Shown here piece after piece: positions 1-11,478 of a stretch of 64,000 bases of DNA. The stretch's first letter is position 1. Each line of letters starts with the position of its first letter. The notes beneath the pieces are model-generated. The model worked only from the letters and a program-made list of their open reading frames with translations, was not told where the DNA came from and did not search any database. The DNA lies in NCBI GenBank assembly GCA_963556195.1, contig OY744517.1, positions 148,861,882 to 148,925,881 on the forward strand, written 5' to 3'. The position numbers and the translations under genes are program-made. This DNA comes from Sepiola atlantica. Taxonomy: Eukaryota > Mollusca > Cephalopoda > Sepiida > Sepiolidae.

Positions 1-440
1 AAATAAAATGCCTGCCAAAGCATTGCCCCCAGCCTTTAAAAACATACTATATATATATATATGTATATTTCGGCAGCAAGTCATTTCTTATACATGCGTC
101 GTTAAAGACCACGGAGTTTTCTCTCTTCGCTATCTTTCTTGATAATTTCTCGACTCGGCGAGCGATTCGTCGGTTTTCTGGTGTTAATTGGTGGAGTATG
201 GCACCTAACGTTGTATCGTGGGCCATTCCTCAAGCGGTTCCGGTCTATCGACCCTCAAGGAGGCTGTGTCTTATTGTTACTAAGAGCCGTTACACTGAAG
301 CAACTCCCACTAACTATGCATTGTATTGAGCTATCTTATTCAAGATGTACCATTTTTTTTTGCATTGCACTAAAATTTCTTGTTGAACATCCCCTTACCA
401 AAATCACTCAATTGTTCACGGATCTAACTTACTAATATCT
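1..440. other. AT-rich intergenic DNA, no gene recognised
   Basis: A short TA run lies at about 49-63. A 98-codon plus-strand frame at 139-435 has no recognisable domain, no convincing composition and no partner exons. I treat it as chance. Confidence 0.5.
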
Positions 441-475
441 CTCTCTCTCTCCCTATCTCTCTCTCTCTCTCTCCT

Positions 476-529
<54 letters not shown>

Positions 530-542
530 TATATATATATAT
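441..542. repeat. Compound (CT)n-(TA)n microsatellite
   Basis: A CT-rich tract from about 438 to 494 passes directly into a TA tract with a single interruption. Confidence 0.95.
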
Positions 543-1159
543 CGGTGTTTTAGGTACTTTCTGACCTGCACTATTAAGCTTTTTTCTTTAACCTCATTTC
601 TCTACGTTGATACTTTCTTTGTTTTCCCCCTTTTTTATTCCTTAATTCTTCTTCTCTTTCTTTCCTCAACGTTTTCAGCTCATCTAAGTGGCCAGTGGCG
701 GGAATAACTCCACCAATGATGTACCGTGTCGACATCTATAATTAAAGGCCGTGCCAATGTCTCAGTTCGCCAACCACTGACCGTGCATTGCTTCGTTCTC
801 GCCAGACAAGCGAGTGGATGTTTTCAGCGTGTTTAGCGCTCTTTGGGAAAGGTCGGGCTTCCGCCCCGTTTTCCTGAATGCCGGAAAAGTTAGTTTTGCT
901 TCTCTATCGGTATGCAACGGCGAACCGTCAGCGCTAAAAGGTCAACTCGCGGAGTTGTATTTCGCCGTGGCTTGACAGAGAGGCAGTAGTGGTGTGTGAT
1001 GGTCAATGGGTTCTCCACATATGCGTTTAGTCGTGGCGTTCGCAATGGTCTTGCAGGTGATTTGAACTAGTGACTTTCTCGGTAATTATCTCGCAATGCT
1101 ACTACAGTTGACGTCCATTCTTTTACGGGAAGAGTAATTCTCACCATTGACTTCGGAAA
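543..1159. other. Unique-looking, moderately GC-rich stretch
   Basis: Between 690 and 1110 the composition is clearly richer in G and C than its surroundings. I see no open frame of useful length, no tRNA-like boxes and no inverted ends. It could be an old mobile-element body or a regulatory island. Nothing in the sequence decides. Confidence 0.4.
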
Positions 1160-1236
1160 TTAGAAAACATAATATTGAATAAAACACAGCGAATAATCTC
1201 CCTCCCACTCTCTCTCTCTTCCTCTCTATCTCCCCA

Positions 1237-1302
<66 letters not shown>

Positions 1303-1382
1303 ATATTATTTAAAACATAATATTGAATAAAACACAGCGAATAATCTCCCTCCCACTCTCTCTCTCTCTTCCTCTCTATCTC

Positions 1383-1480
<98 letters not shown>

Positions 1481-1490
1481 ATTATTTAAA
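1160..1490. repeat. Tandem duplication of ~145-170 bp ending in CT/TA microsatellites
   Basis: The segment starting near 1160 (AATATTGAATAAAACACAGC, then a CTCCC-rich tract, (CT)n and (TA)n) is repeated almost exactly from about 1315. The two copies differ mainly in the lengths of their CT and TA arrays. The plus-strand 72-codon frame across the second copy only translates these arrays. Confidence 0.85.
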
Positions 1491-2215
1491 AAATATAAGC
1501 ATAATTATTTTATATTAGAAACTATCGTGATAAGAGTATGAATAGAGCATTATTATAAGAAATAGTTAAATAATAAAACAAAAGTAAAGTTACATACATT
1601 ACAAGTTTACTCCTTTATTTTATTTTCCTTTTCTTTTCTTTTCTTGCTTTCATTTTTATTTTTATTTTTCCTATTTTTTCTTTTCTTCTTTTCTTTTTTT
1701 CTTTCTTTATTTTTCTCTTTTTCTTTTCACTTTTTTTCTTTTTTCTTTTTTATCTCGCTATTTTACTTAACGCTCACTTAACTACATCATATTTAAATTA
1801 TATGCTAAGGAAGTTATTTGACCCAACATATATACAATTTTCTTTCATATTGTTTTTACTTTTAAATCTTTCCCGGGTTCTATTGGAAACCAATATCCTT
1901 CACTATATAAAACAATATTGCAACCGAATTTTCTCAACAACTTTACTGATTTATTATTACTACAATGATTTTCCGCTCATTACTGAAAAAAACAATCTGT
2001 TGACTATTTTTGCTTTGAGCATTATACAAAATTGTTTTGTAAGGTTTTTCGAATAAATACTTACCAATAAATCATTGGTTTTTCCTTCTGAAGGTCCGAG
2101 TAAATGTTTGAAAATCCATGGATTAAAGGACATTCATATTTTTTATTCCTTGTTTAAACATTTGATGATAATAATAAACTTGTTAAGTATGACCCCTTAC
2201 TTTTGTTTTATTAGT

Positions 2216-2219
<4 letters not shown>
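1491..2219. other. AT-rich stretch with a poly-T/TTTTC tract
   Basis: A pyrimidine-rich TTTTC tract occupies about 1610-1755. The 84-codon frame at 1802-2056 has no recognisable domain. Nothing else is seen. Confidence 0.5.

Positions 2220-2256
<37 letters not shown>
2220..2256. repeat. (TA)n microsatellite
   Basis: Uninterrupted TA dinucleotides. They lie just upstream of the repeated unit that starts near 2289. Confidence 0.95.
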
Positions 2257-2261
<5 letters not shown>

Positions 2262-2288
2262 TATATACATAAATAAATATATATACGT

Positions 2289-2945
2289 ATATTTACCTAC
2301 ATACGACGTTGTTTTGAGCTTATGCTCTCATCAGTATAGAGAGGTTATAACTTCAGACGTTCACAGGGCACGAACCCGGTTCACAGAGTAACCTTTGACT
2401 CTGCACGCTTTCACTTTATCCTCTAGGAAATTATCACGTGATACGGGAGAAATGAAGTATTATTTATGCCAAATACAGTGCGCCGTAAACACCAAGAGAA
2501 TATAGAGGACTAAACGAACTTAATAGGAGCCGTGCTTCGTAGCTTAATTAAATGTCTATTTTTTAATATCTCTTAACAGTGCTCAACTTTCATTTCTTAA
2601 AGGGGCTTCATAATAGTATTCACAAATAAATATTAAATGATATTTACCTACATACGAGGTCGTTTCGAACTTATGCTCTCATCAGTGTATCGAGGTGACA
2701 ATTTCACAAGGCGCTAACCCGGTTCACAAAGCCTCCTTTGATTCCGCACGTTTCCGCTCTACCATCTAGGCCATAGGAAATCCTCACATGATACAAAAAC
2801 AATTAAATTATATTTATGCCAGATACATGGGACCGTAAACATCAAGACAATCTAGACAACTCAAAGGAAGTGAATGCCTATTTTTGATATCTCCTAACAG
2901 TGCTCAACTTTATTTTCTCATAAGTACTTGATAATAATATTCATG
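2289..2945. repeat. Diverged direct repeat, two ~310-330 bp copies
   Basis: Copy 1 (about 2289-2625) and copy 2 (about 2640-2945) share an ordered series of blocks: TTTACCTACATACGA, a segment with TTATGCTCTCATCAGT, AACCCGGTTCACA, a TTTATGCCA block, a CCGTAAACA block and a late AACAGTGCTCAACTT block. The start of each copy, read on the minus strand, has a CTGATGAGAGCATAAGCTC-like motif followed by AAACG. That resembles the Penelope-like 3' ends elsewhere in this window. Assignment to that class is inference; the duplication is seen directly. Confidence 0.75.
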
Positions 2946-3203
2946 AAGAAATATATTGGGTGGCTATGAAGTTTCTTTACAATTTAATTTAAAAATTAAT
3001 TTTTGCCGTCCATTGGGGAGTAGCTATTTTATAAGATTTAACTTAGCAGTTCACAGGATATCTAAAATTCAATTACAAAATCTTATTTTTAATACAAACT
3101 TCAATAAACACCGATTAAAACAAAAAATAGCTGGTCAAGATATCTTATCAACTGTCTTCGTAATTACTTTTTTAAATTATTAAAAGACTTCATGGACCTC
3201 CTA

Positions 3204-3229
3204 TCTATCTATCTATCTATCTATCTATC

Positions 3230-3298
<69 letters not shown>
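3204..3298. repeat. (CTAT)n then (TA)n microsatellite
   Basis: About seven CTAT units pass into a long TA array. Confidence 0.95.
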
Positions 3299-3303
<5 letters not shown>

Positions 3304-3392
3304 GAAATGAGGAAAACCAAGATTGATATTTAATTAATATTTTAGTTTTCTTTATTTGATTTTCCATTAAGTCGGAACATTTTTATATTTTT

Positions 3393-3398
<6 letters not shown>
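3299..3398 (-). repeat. Single arm of the foldback family
   Basis: Read on the minus strand this segment starts TGATAAAAATATAAAAATGT and continues with TCCGACTTAATGGAAAATC. That matches the start of the element at 3452 on the plus strand. The two lie head to head across the TA array at 3399-3450, making a palindrome centred on that array. Confidence 0.7.

Positions 3399-3451
<53 letters not shown>
3399..3451. repeat. (TA)n microsatellite at the centre of a palindrome
   Basis: TA dinucleotides with one TG interruption, flanked on both sides by inverted copies of the same terminal sequence. Confidence 0.9.
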
Positions 3452-4233
3452 GATAAAAAATGGAAAAAGTGTTCCGACGTAATGGAAATTGAAAACGGAA
3501 AATCAAAAAATATTATATATTTATTCATTAACGTTTCGTCTTTATTATATAATTTCCTCAGGATGATTGTTTGAAGAAAACAAAACAACAGGTACAATAT
3601 GTTTGAAACAAAAAAGTTATGTATATTTGTTTAAATTTAGTGTAAGGGAGGTTTGATCAGGTTTGAAAAAAAGAGCGGTTGAAAAGGAACAGTTGAAATT
3701 TAAAAATGAAAAAGATTTTAAAATATAAACAAATCAAAAATATTTTTAAAATATAATAAAAAATATAAAAAAAGGAAAAGATTTAAAAATATAAAAAATA
3801 AAAAAATAAATAAAATATTTCTATTTAAATCCCGTGAGTTAATGTTTATAAGTAGCGTATATTTGGCCGTTACTGTTTTGAGGGTTAATAATGTGTCTTC
3901 CAAAGAAAATAAGGAGAGAAAATATACACTCACAATCCCACCCCTCCCCTTTTTCACTCACAGCCATCCAAACTAATTTCACTCTCTGCCACTGACTTCT
4001 CTTAACCCGGACCTTGGTCCTGCGCTATCAGTAGCCACGGCTACTACTTCTTCTCATCAACCCATCATGTCAACCCAATATTTTGATGTACTTGTATGAC
4101 ATATTTAAAAAAATTATCATCCTGAGGAAGTCTTACAGATAAAGACGAAACGTTGATGAATATATAAAAAAAAACATCTCTTGGTTTTTCCTTTTTAATT
4201 TCCCATTACATCGGATTACTCTCATCCTTCCTT

Positions 4234-4238
<5 letters not shown>
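3452..4238. mobile_element. Foldback element with ~110-bp inverted arms between TA arrays
   Basis: The left arm (about 3452-3572) carries a TGTTCCGACGTAATGGAAAT block, then ATTCATTAACGTTTCGTCTT and a TTCCTCAGGATGAT block. The right arm (about 4113-4238) carries the reverse complements in mirrored order: ATCATCCTGAGGAAGTC, AAGACGAAACGTTGATGAAT and CCCATTACATCGGA. The arms enclose about 540 bp of A/T-rich sequence with no credible open frame. Both outer edges abut (TA)n arrays. A related copy lies at 60,083-60,357. I see no transposase, so it is non-autonomous or a partial dimer of a larger element. The class is not established. Confidence 0.75.

Positions 4239-4312
<74 letters not shown>
4239..4312. 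repeat. (TA)n microsatellite
   Basis: Long uninterrupted TA array at the right edge of the foldback element. Confidence 0.95.
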
Positions 4313-4315
<3 letters not shown>

Positions 4316-4380
4316 ATAATGGTAATAATCCAGGTGAAAAATATCCACAGGGTGGTAATCCAGAGAATTTTAACCGGGTT

Positions 4381-4383
<3 letters not shown>

Positions 4384-4455
<72 letters not shown>
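4384..4455. repeat. (TA)n microsatellite
   Basis: Long TA array at the 3' boundary of the minus-strand retrotransposon that follows. Confidence 0.95.
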
Positions 4456-4457
<2 letters not shown>

Positions 4458-4459
4458 AA

Positions 4460-5995
4460 ATCGTTCCAGACAAGGCATGAAGCCAATTTATGTAAGGAGC
4501 TAAGAAAGAACGAAACATGATTATTGCAAAGACAGGAGATACCTATTGGCCTGAGTCTTGAAAACAAAACCAAGGCTATAGCTAGAAAGAAAACAGTAAG
4601 CAGGAAGAGAATTCCACGAGCCTCCAGTTCTTGGAAAGAAGCTGTATTACAATGAGGTATCAAAACAGAGAATTGACGGAGACCACTAGATCAACAAGTC
4701 AAACGAGCTGGAATAAAGGTAGCAGGGAATAGATCAGACAATTCTGAAAAAAAAACACGTTCAATAATAGTATTTATAAGAAAGTCTGTGACTAGCAACC
4801 CCACGTCTGGGACAGAGGCTAGAACTTGATAGATAGTGAGGGACCTATTATATTATATACTCTTTTTTTACCTTGTCTAAGAGGGCGAATCTGGTGGATA
4901 GTGTGCTAGCATAGATGTGCCAACAATACTTCATGCGTGGGTGGATGGTGGCTTTCTAGCTTTATAGAATACTGTCTGGTGTGAGAAGTCTTTTAGCTCG
5001 GTAGACGGAGCCCACTTTTATTTGCAGCAGCTTTGGCAATGTCTTCTATGTATTTGTTTTAATTCATGTTACCTGTAAATGTTAGGCCGAGGAGTTTAAA
5101 CGTTGGACTTTAAGGTAGGGCGTTATTTACTATAGCAATTGGTGGTTGATGAGGTTTCTTGTAGTTATTGAAGGATAGTAGGTTTGTCTTAGTAGTATTA
5201 AATGGTGCCATTCATTTATGACCCCATTTCACTACAGACTGGGGGTCACTTTCTAAGGATCCAACCATTAGAACGGATATGTGCGCGTCCGTCTTACCCC
5301 CATGACCAGAGTAGATCGTTGTGTCATCAGCAAATATACCCATCTCAGAAACAATGTCATTAGGGAGGTTGTTTATGAAACTCAGGAGCAATAAAGGTCC
5401 AAGGATCAACCGCTGTGTACACCTGCATTTATGTCATATTGTTTGGATGAACGGCATCGAGGACAACCTGGATCTTTCTTTTAGATAGGAACGATCTAAA
5501 TATATTAAATATTCGTCCAGTAATACTATATGAACTACTTTTTATGAGAATACATTGATACACGACCTTATCAAATGTTTTGAATATATCAAGCGGTACC
5601 GACCTAGCTTCACCTGTCTTGTCCAGTGTATGATATATGCGTTCAGAGATGAGCGTTAGGATATCCGCAGTAGACCGTGCTTGCCTTAACCCATACTGAT
5701 GGTTAGAAAGAGGTATGTCATTAACGAGGTGACGGACTATCGCTAGATTGATTACGAATTCAAAAGTTTTAGCGAAGAGCGCGAGTAGACTGATGGAGTG
5801 ATACTTCTGGGGGTATGTTCTATCTCCAGAATTCTTGAGGACTGGTACAACGGAGACAATTTTCCAGCTATCAGAGAAGCAAGATTCGGCAAAGCATTTG
5901 TTGTTGAGTTTAGAGAGGACAGGGGCTAGTTCAGCAGAGCATTCATTTAATGCATGATTGTTCTCAAGTCCAATGTCAACAAATACTTCCCTGTT
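4460..5995 (-). mobile_element. Non-LTR retrotransposon remnant, reverse transcriptase 3' half (family A)
   Basis: Read on the minus strand from about 5990, the translation follows the usual order of a CR1/Jockey-group reverse transcriptase. An APVLSKLNN-like thumb approach comes first, then WKIVSVVPVLK and YHSISLLALFAKTFE (normally NYRPISLL..L.KIFE). HQYGLRQARSTADILT, LDIFKTFDKV, GPLLLLSFINNLP and the catalytic box GIFADDTTIYS follow. A tail with the WNKYIEDIAK and FPRT/WNSLP region reaches about 4480. Stop codons and frameshifts interrupt it, and no endonuclease domain is left, so it is a 5'-truncated dead copy. FADD is intact at about 5322-5336. Clade placement is from motif style only. 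Confidence 0.88.
5212..5409 (-). pseudogene. Reverse transcriptase fragment with FADD box
   Basis: This open piece holds GPLLLLSFINNLP, then GIFADDTTIYS. These correspond to reverse transcriptase motif B/C, where the two aspartates bind catalytic metal. The frame is closed by an in-frame stop after VVKWGHK. Related sequence (PPIAIVNN..FKLLGLTFTG) resumes on the same strand, so this is one exon-less coding region cut by mutation, not a gene. Confidence 0.85.
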
Positions 5996-5999
5996 AGTT

Positions 6000-6200
6000 G
6001 TAAAATTTTACCGATTACTTCGATATTTTTCAATCCTCTGACTGTGTTTCGTTTTCTGGTTGTCGATATCATTAACCTTTAACCTGTAGTGATGACTCAT
6101 TCGTATGCGCGAAAATTGTGGTGTTGGACGCATTTTCAGGACATAACCAAAACACATTATGTATGTAAGATAAAGTACATCAGGTCAAAAGACAAGATGC
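6000..6200. other. Flanking sequence, nothing recognised
   Basis: Short AT-rich stretch between the retrotransposon remnant and the minisatellite. I see no features in it. Confidence 0.4.
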
Positions 6201-6480
6201 ATTTTAATTACGCTTATCTAAGCATAATTTTAATTAAGCATCTCTGAACTTAATTTTAATTATTCCACTTTAAGCTTTATTTTAATTAAGCTACTTTACG
6301 ATTAATTTCAACTTCTGTAAGATAACTTTTTATTAAACTACCGGAAGCTTAAGTTTTATTAAGCTTCTTTAAGCTTGATGTTAATAAAGCTTCTGTGAGT
6401 TAAATTTTTATAAGGTTTATTTAAACTTAATCTTAATTAAGCCACTTTTAGCTTTATTTTAATTTTTAAAAACTTTCATT
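6200..6480. repeat. Degenerate AAGCTT-rich minisatellite, left part
   Basis: Imperfect units of roughly 25-35 bp built from TTTAAGCTT and ATTTTAATTAAGC recur about nine times. The same units resume at 7140-7290 on the far side of a retrotransposon fragment. Confidence 0.7.
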
Positions 6481-6484
6481 CACC

Positions 6485-7139
6485 CCAAACAAAGCAAATT
6501 GCCACTGAGGTGTAAGGGGTAACTGTGAATAAGGGGTAATCCTAAGTGAGCAGTTGTTCAGCAAAATGTTTGTTTACATTACATTTGAATTTCTGATGTG
6601 CAGAGCAAGGGAACTTTAAAAGGCTGGAAGTTCGAAAAAAGAAGCTATTAGAGTATAACTCCTCCGGCATCTCAATACCTCTTAAGTAAAGGGGTGGGAT
6701 TTTGCTGACTGGCGGGTCACTCAGTGGTATTTACGTTGATGAGCTACCTATGCAGCAAGTTCATCGTAGCACATTCTATTAACGTACTTGATAAACAAGC
6801 ATAGGGATGGAACAATGCGGGGATGGGACATAGGCTAGAGCTTGTTAGATAGTGTCGAACCTGTTAAATTAGCAGCTCAGATGTGACAAAAATACTCCAT
6901 GCGTGGACAAATGCTGGCTTTGTAAAGATATAGGATACTGGAAGGTGTGAGGTTAATTTTAGCTCGGTAGAGGGAGCCCACGTATCTTGCAGCAGACTTG
7001 GCAATGTCTTCTATGTATTTGTTCCAATTCATGTTACATGTGAATGTTACTCTAGTGATTTTAAATGATGGACTTTTATGTAGGGTGTCATTAGCCATTG
7101 CAATCGGTGGTTTAAAAGGTTTCTTATAATTTTCAAAGA
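6485..7139 (-). mobile_element. Family A non-LTR retrotransposon 3' end inserted in a minisatellite
   Basis: The minus-strand translation from 7098 gives a post-catalytic reverse transcriptase segment (ITRVTFTCNMNWNKYIEDIA, SLYRAKINLTPSSILYLYKA, PRMEYFCHI). A tail with many stops follows, ending in a conserved 3' block that reads CCCCTTACACCTCAGTGGC on the minus strand. The same 3' block closes the copies at 12.5 kb and 20.8 kb. The AAGCTT-rich repeat on both sides suggests insertion into, or mobilisation with, that repeat. Confidence 0.85.
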
Positions 7140-7296
7140 AACGGAAATTAGTTTATTTAAGCTTTATCTTAATTAAGGAAAGAAACTTAGCTTTTTAAAG
7201 CTTAATTGTGGAAAGGGATTTAGCTTATTTAAGCTTAATATTAAGTACTTTAAGTTTCATTAACATTAAACTTCTCTAAGCTATATTTTAATTAAC
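7140..7296. repeat. Degenerate AAGCTT-rich minisatellite, right part
   Basis: Contains the same TTTAAGCTT / ATTTTAATTAA units as 6200-6480. Confidence 0.65.
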
Positions 7297-7317
7297 CCCT
7301 AACCCTAACCCTAACTC
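7297..7317. repeat. Short telomere-like CCCTAA tract
   Basis: About three CCCTAA hexamers directly follow the minisatellite. TTAGGG is the usual metazoan telomere unit, so this is a small interstitial telomere-like sequence. Confidence 0.8.
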
Positions 7318-8815
7318 GGTGAGGATCTTATATAGAAAGTGTATAGCTTTTCGACACCGGTTTGATTACTCTTTTATTGTGCATGCCGTCTTAGCTTTCT
7401 TATAAGTATCATTCACATACAAGTGTATGATTGTTCGGTACATTTGACATCGATATCTAAGAGTATTAGCGTACGGATTTCCATATTTGAAGATATACCC
7501 GTAGGCTTGTAAGGCAGCCGCCCAAACCCTCTTTTAAAATGAGGAATAAAAAATACTTTTTATTGAAGTGACAATCGCTTTAATTTATTCCAAGCACTTT
7601 GCGAATTTAAGGGGACTTACGATCTGGACTAATGAGCTATCCGATCAGAAATTAAAATACTTTAAAAGGAGACCTTTTTTTTTACTATTAGGCATAATCA
7701 CATTTTTAGCTTCAGAAAATTAAAGCTATTATATAAGTAACACTGATTATCTTTTTTGTTGAAGAAAAAATTGTCCATTTTCATTTCGTAAAAGGATTTT
7801 TATAACACATTTTTATGAAAATGTTTTACTGAAAGGATCGTGATTAAAAGTGAAGCGCAGGAGAAAATGTCAGTCTTCCAAAGATGCATTAAATATAATC
7901 TTGTTAATGAATACTTCTCGTTTCGGAATTTTTTAGATGGGATTCATAATTTGTATTATTAGTTGTATTGTGGCTTCTGTTCTCAACTTGGATGTAATTC
8001 TTATAACGTTTCGGTCGATGTAACCTCCGACCTTCTTCATGTACTTATCAAACTCGGGAATCTTTAGGAGTTAAATAACACTGAATGATTTAGTGGTTCG
8101 CAGCTAACAGCTCCTCTACCGGATCAAGCACTACACCATAATCAGGGAGAACCACTTCACGGTTTCGTTCCCCACTACTCGGCTGCGTTTTTGAAATAGA
8201 TGATTACGTAGAACTTGCGTCATTTGCTTATAAATTATATCAATCCAAATTACCTTTCTCCCCCACTACAACGGTAGACCGATCCCCACTGTGGTTGACG
8301 TCCTGGGGTATCTGTTCCACCTCTTATGGTTCATCGACCCGCGCTGTTCAGGAACGTAAGTCAGGAAAATGCTTCAATAAAAACAACTCTGAAAACTAGT
8401 TGGTACTAGTATGTAGTTCTTAAGAGATGAAAGACTGGCAAAAGACCGTAATCAGTTGCGAAATTTTGTTCTCAAGCACGTGGCGAACATTTCCGGAGCA
8501 TGTAATAACCAATACTATATAATCGCCTGAAAGTGGTTAATATTTCTGAAAGGCAAATATTGAATGAAACGTATGGTTAAAACTACTCAAAGTCAACTTT
8601 GATTATGAACTTGCACAGCGATAGAATCTTGTGAATCTTTAACCATATGATATCATATCGTTGAAAAATCTGATAAGGTAAATTTAACTGAGAAAAAAGT
8701 AAATTCATATGAATTAGAATGTCACGGCTTTTTGGCGGTTGTATTCTATTGTTGGCAATTCTTTCTTGAATCAGATTTTTAAAAAATTTTCTTATAATTT
8801 TAATTTTGTACCGGA
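7318..8815. other. Intergenic stretch, possible SINE-like boxes near 8.09-8.19 kb
   Basis: At about 8090-8190 a TTTAGTGGTTCGCAGC segment and a GGTTTCGTTCCCC segment resemble degenerate A and B boxes of a tRNA-derived SINE. The spacing is longer than usual and I do not call it. Nothing else is recognised. Confidence 0.35.
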
Positions 8816-8819
8816 TACC

Positions 8820-9185
8820 AGATATTAACCCGCTACTTCAGAGACTCTGACCGAGATAATATTTTTAAATTCTAACCGTCGCTTTAAGCGTAATGGTGTG
8901 TATATTTCTTGCACTTTGTTCACCGGGTATATTCGCCAGGTAGTTTTTGAAATTCTTTTAATATGTCGGGTTGCTTCTATAATTACTGGAATGGCAGAGA
9001 TTTTCCTAAATTTCCAGTTTAGTTTTCATGTCGTACATAAGACCTTGGCATTTAGTTATCTTCCCTCCCCCTCAGTTCAGTTTAAACAGACACTGACTTC
9101 AACTAGGGTTTCTACTTCTTCCCACTTGCCTCATATCACTTTGTCAGGTTTCACAGGACAGACCACGTTATGGTTGCAAAAATCC
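8820..9185 (-). mobile_element. Old RLE-type non-LTR retrotransposon C-terminal fragment
   Basis: The minus-strand translation preserves the order seen in the better copy at 45.3-45.9 kb: a PD box, a VETLVEVSV segment equivalent to VATLVDVSV, EGEGR-like then a KLNWKFRKISAIPVII segment, and EATR before a C-terminal LKRRLEF. It has many frameshifts and stops. In R2/R4-type elements this part is the restriction-like endonuclease following the zinc knuckle. It is an older relative of the 45 kb copy. Confidence 0.7.
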
Positions 9186-9209
9186 ATCAGTGAAACTGAT
9201 GGAACCGAA

Positions 9210-9285
9210 TGGAGTTGAACTTAGCACAGCAAGGTTGTAAGTCTACGTCAATATCCGTTTTACCACGGTCATCCATCTCGAACCG
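9210..9285 (-). repeat. Possible tRNA-derived SINE head
   Basis: On the minus strand a GACCGTGGTAAAACGG segment resembles an A box. AGTTCAACTCC about 40 bases on resembles a B box. No tail was identified. Confidence 0.35.
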
Positions 9286-9299
9286 AGTTGAACTTTTAT

Positions 9300-11270
9300 A
9301 CATATTAAACTGATATCTGAATGTAAATTTAACACGACTTGCAAATATCCACTATCGATTCATTCTTTCATCATATAATGCGATCTTTGCCAGTACAATA
9401 TGGCTATTTTAGCCGGCGTTTATCTTGACTAAGAAGGGGGAAAAAGAAACTTGGCATGAGTCCGGATTCCAATTACCATTTTCGGTAGACCCAAAGGGAG
9501 TAAAAATTTTAAGCTGGCGCCTTGACAAGCGTGGGAAATGATCCAGGTTTTAGTAAGGAGCAACCACAAATAGTTCCCGCTAGATTAGTTTGGCACGGCT
9601 CCTTTTGATGAGCTTATGGCGGGAAGCAATTTGCTCCCTCGTGATAATTAAATAGACATGTTTAGAATGGAACAAGAGAACTGTGTTTACGCCACAGCAA
9701 GCGATTGACGAGTGTACCGACGAGACATCAATAGGGTCGATGAACGGTGCATACCTTCAGGTAAAACTTGTCTGTATGCATCAGCTATGTCAACAGTTAA
9801 TTGCATAAGTAGAGTTAGATCTATTCTTACACTAAAAGCTGTATCATTTAACTCAAACATATAAAAACAGACCGTCAATGATATAGGAATTGTTTCAACC
9901 ATCTAACAAGTTTATATCAGTTCATGTTCAGGGTTTATAACATTAAATGAAGAACATCTTTTTATATAAGAACTTAAGAACGTATATTATATCATATTCA
10001 CGTAGAAACAAAAGAATATGTAAAATAGTAAAGGTAAAGTGATACATCTAGAGTATTAGTATCATTACAAGATGGCCTGCCGTGGTGTCTTCGATTTTCC
10101 CATGCATCTGGTACTATATGATCCGACTCAAACTACTATGTGCAGCTACCGTCTGTAATAAGCCAGTCTGTAAAGAATGACCGTCCGTGCGTAGCTAAGT
10201 GTCACAAACTTCACGTGATTCTCTGTTAATGTGCATGTAGAGTACACGGCGAATCTAGAGGAATCTACCTTTAAAAAAAAGATCCTTCTATCTTTTTTAC
10301 ATGTATTAGTAGTTCCTGTTACGATCGTGTCAACAGGGAGAAGGTGATAATATCAGAAAAAGATCATCTTGCATGACAACTGGAAGGTTTATAGTTCCAG
10401 TGAGTGTAAAGCCGTATATATCTATAGTAGTGGTGCACATCGATGCGATCAGCTATCCGAGGTTTTGAATGACACTTCATCGAAGGAACGAGTCAGAAGA
10501 ATCTGGAAATAATTCCTAACTTTGAAAAATTGTTATATTTTCGCTTGTTAATCACACTGAAGGTGCGCGCTAATATCTGAGTTGTTTTGTTATGCTTTAC
10601 ATAGTCTCATTCGTTATTTTTATGAACGAAGCATGCGCATGCGTAGCATGATTATGCTGTCTTTTTATATTACTCATCCTAGAATAAAATGTTCCTTCCT
10701 AAATCCAACGACGCCGCTTCTTCAAATTTTAAAAACCCGACATATACAAAAGCCTAATATAACACACGGTATTTCAATAGTATATATTCGCTTACGTGTT
10801 TTAATAATAATGTAAAAAAATATAATTTTATATCCGCTTTTAAATCCTAAAATCGAAATGCGTTATTTCTTTAATGTGACACTGTAGTATTTGGAAGCAT
10901 TATTTGTCAGTAATAGACTTCCTGTATAACATAACGTACCAAGCTGACTAAATCTTCCTCTTTTTCCTGAACCATGGAAAAAGAGAGCATCATATAGGCA
11001 CAACCTCCCATTTGAAAATATTTCAGATTTGCATTGAATTTGATCCATAGTTATTAGACACTAATTAAGCTAGATTCCCTGAATTTTAATTACTTTTTCA
11101 GCCCGCATGAGCTTAAAGTGCCTTAAATTTAACATTTCCAAAAATAAAGATCATGCAATAGATTTCGATCAAAATTGGAATTAGAATTCTAGACGTAAGG
11201 TTAAGTATCATTATATCTGTATTTTGACCTTCGTAAGGAGATATAAAAGTGCAAAATAGTACCTCATTAG
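9300..11270. other. Long intergenic stretch, nothing recognised
   Basis: Mixed composition. The frames at 9687-9902 (minus), 10,582-10,815 (plus) and 10,863-11,048 (minus) are short and lack recognisable motifs. I see no repeats with defined ends. Confidence 0.4.
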
Positions 11271-11478
11271 ATTGTATATATATATATACAAATATTTATA
11301 TATCATTGTTATCCACGTTCGTGTGTATTGCTATCTGCGGCTCTTCAACATGGCTCAATTTTGGCGAGATTTGAGACCGCGATCACACTTACTGCAATTT
11401 GGCGCCCTTACCCATTATGCTACAGAAACTCGCAACTATTACTGGATATTGTATTGTTTATATATGTGTAGACATTAG

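Noticed and set aside
4133..4663. Overlapping minus-strand frames of 71-98 codons rich in Ile-Tyr
   Set aside because: They translate (TA)n arrays, which lack stops in two frames. The same applies to similar frames at 11.6, 15.4, 17.1, 31.7, 44.4, 46.9, 48.4 and 54.5 kb.
8898..9218. 106-codon plus-strand frame
   Set aside because: Antisense to an old RLE-type endonuclease region. The plus-strand protein has no recognisable motif.
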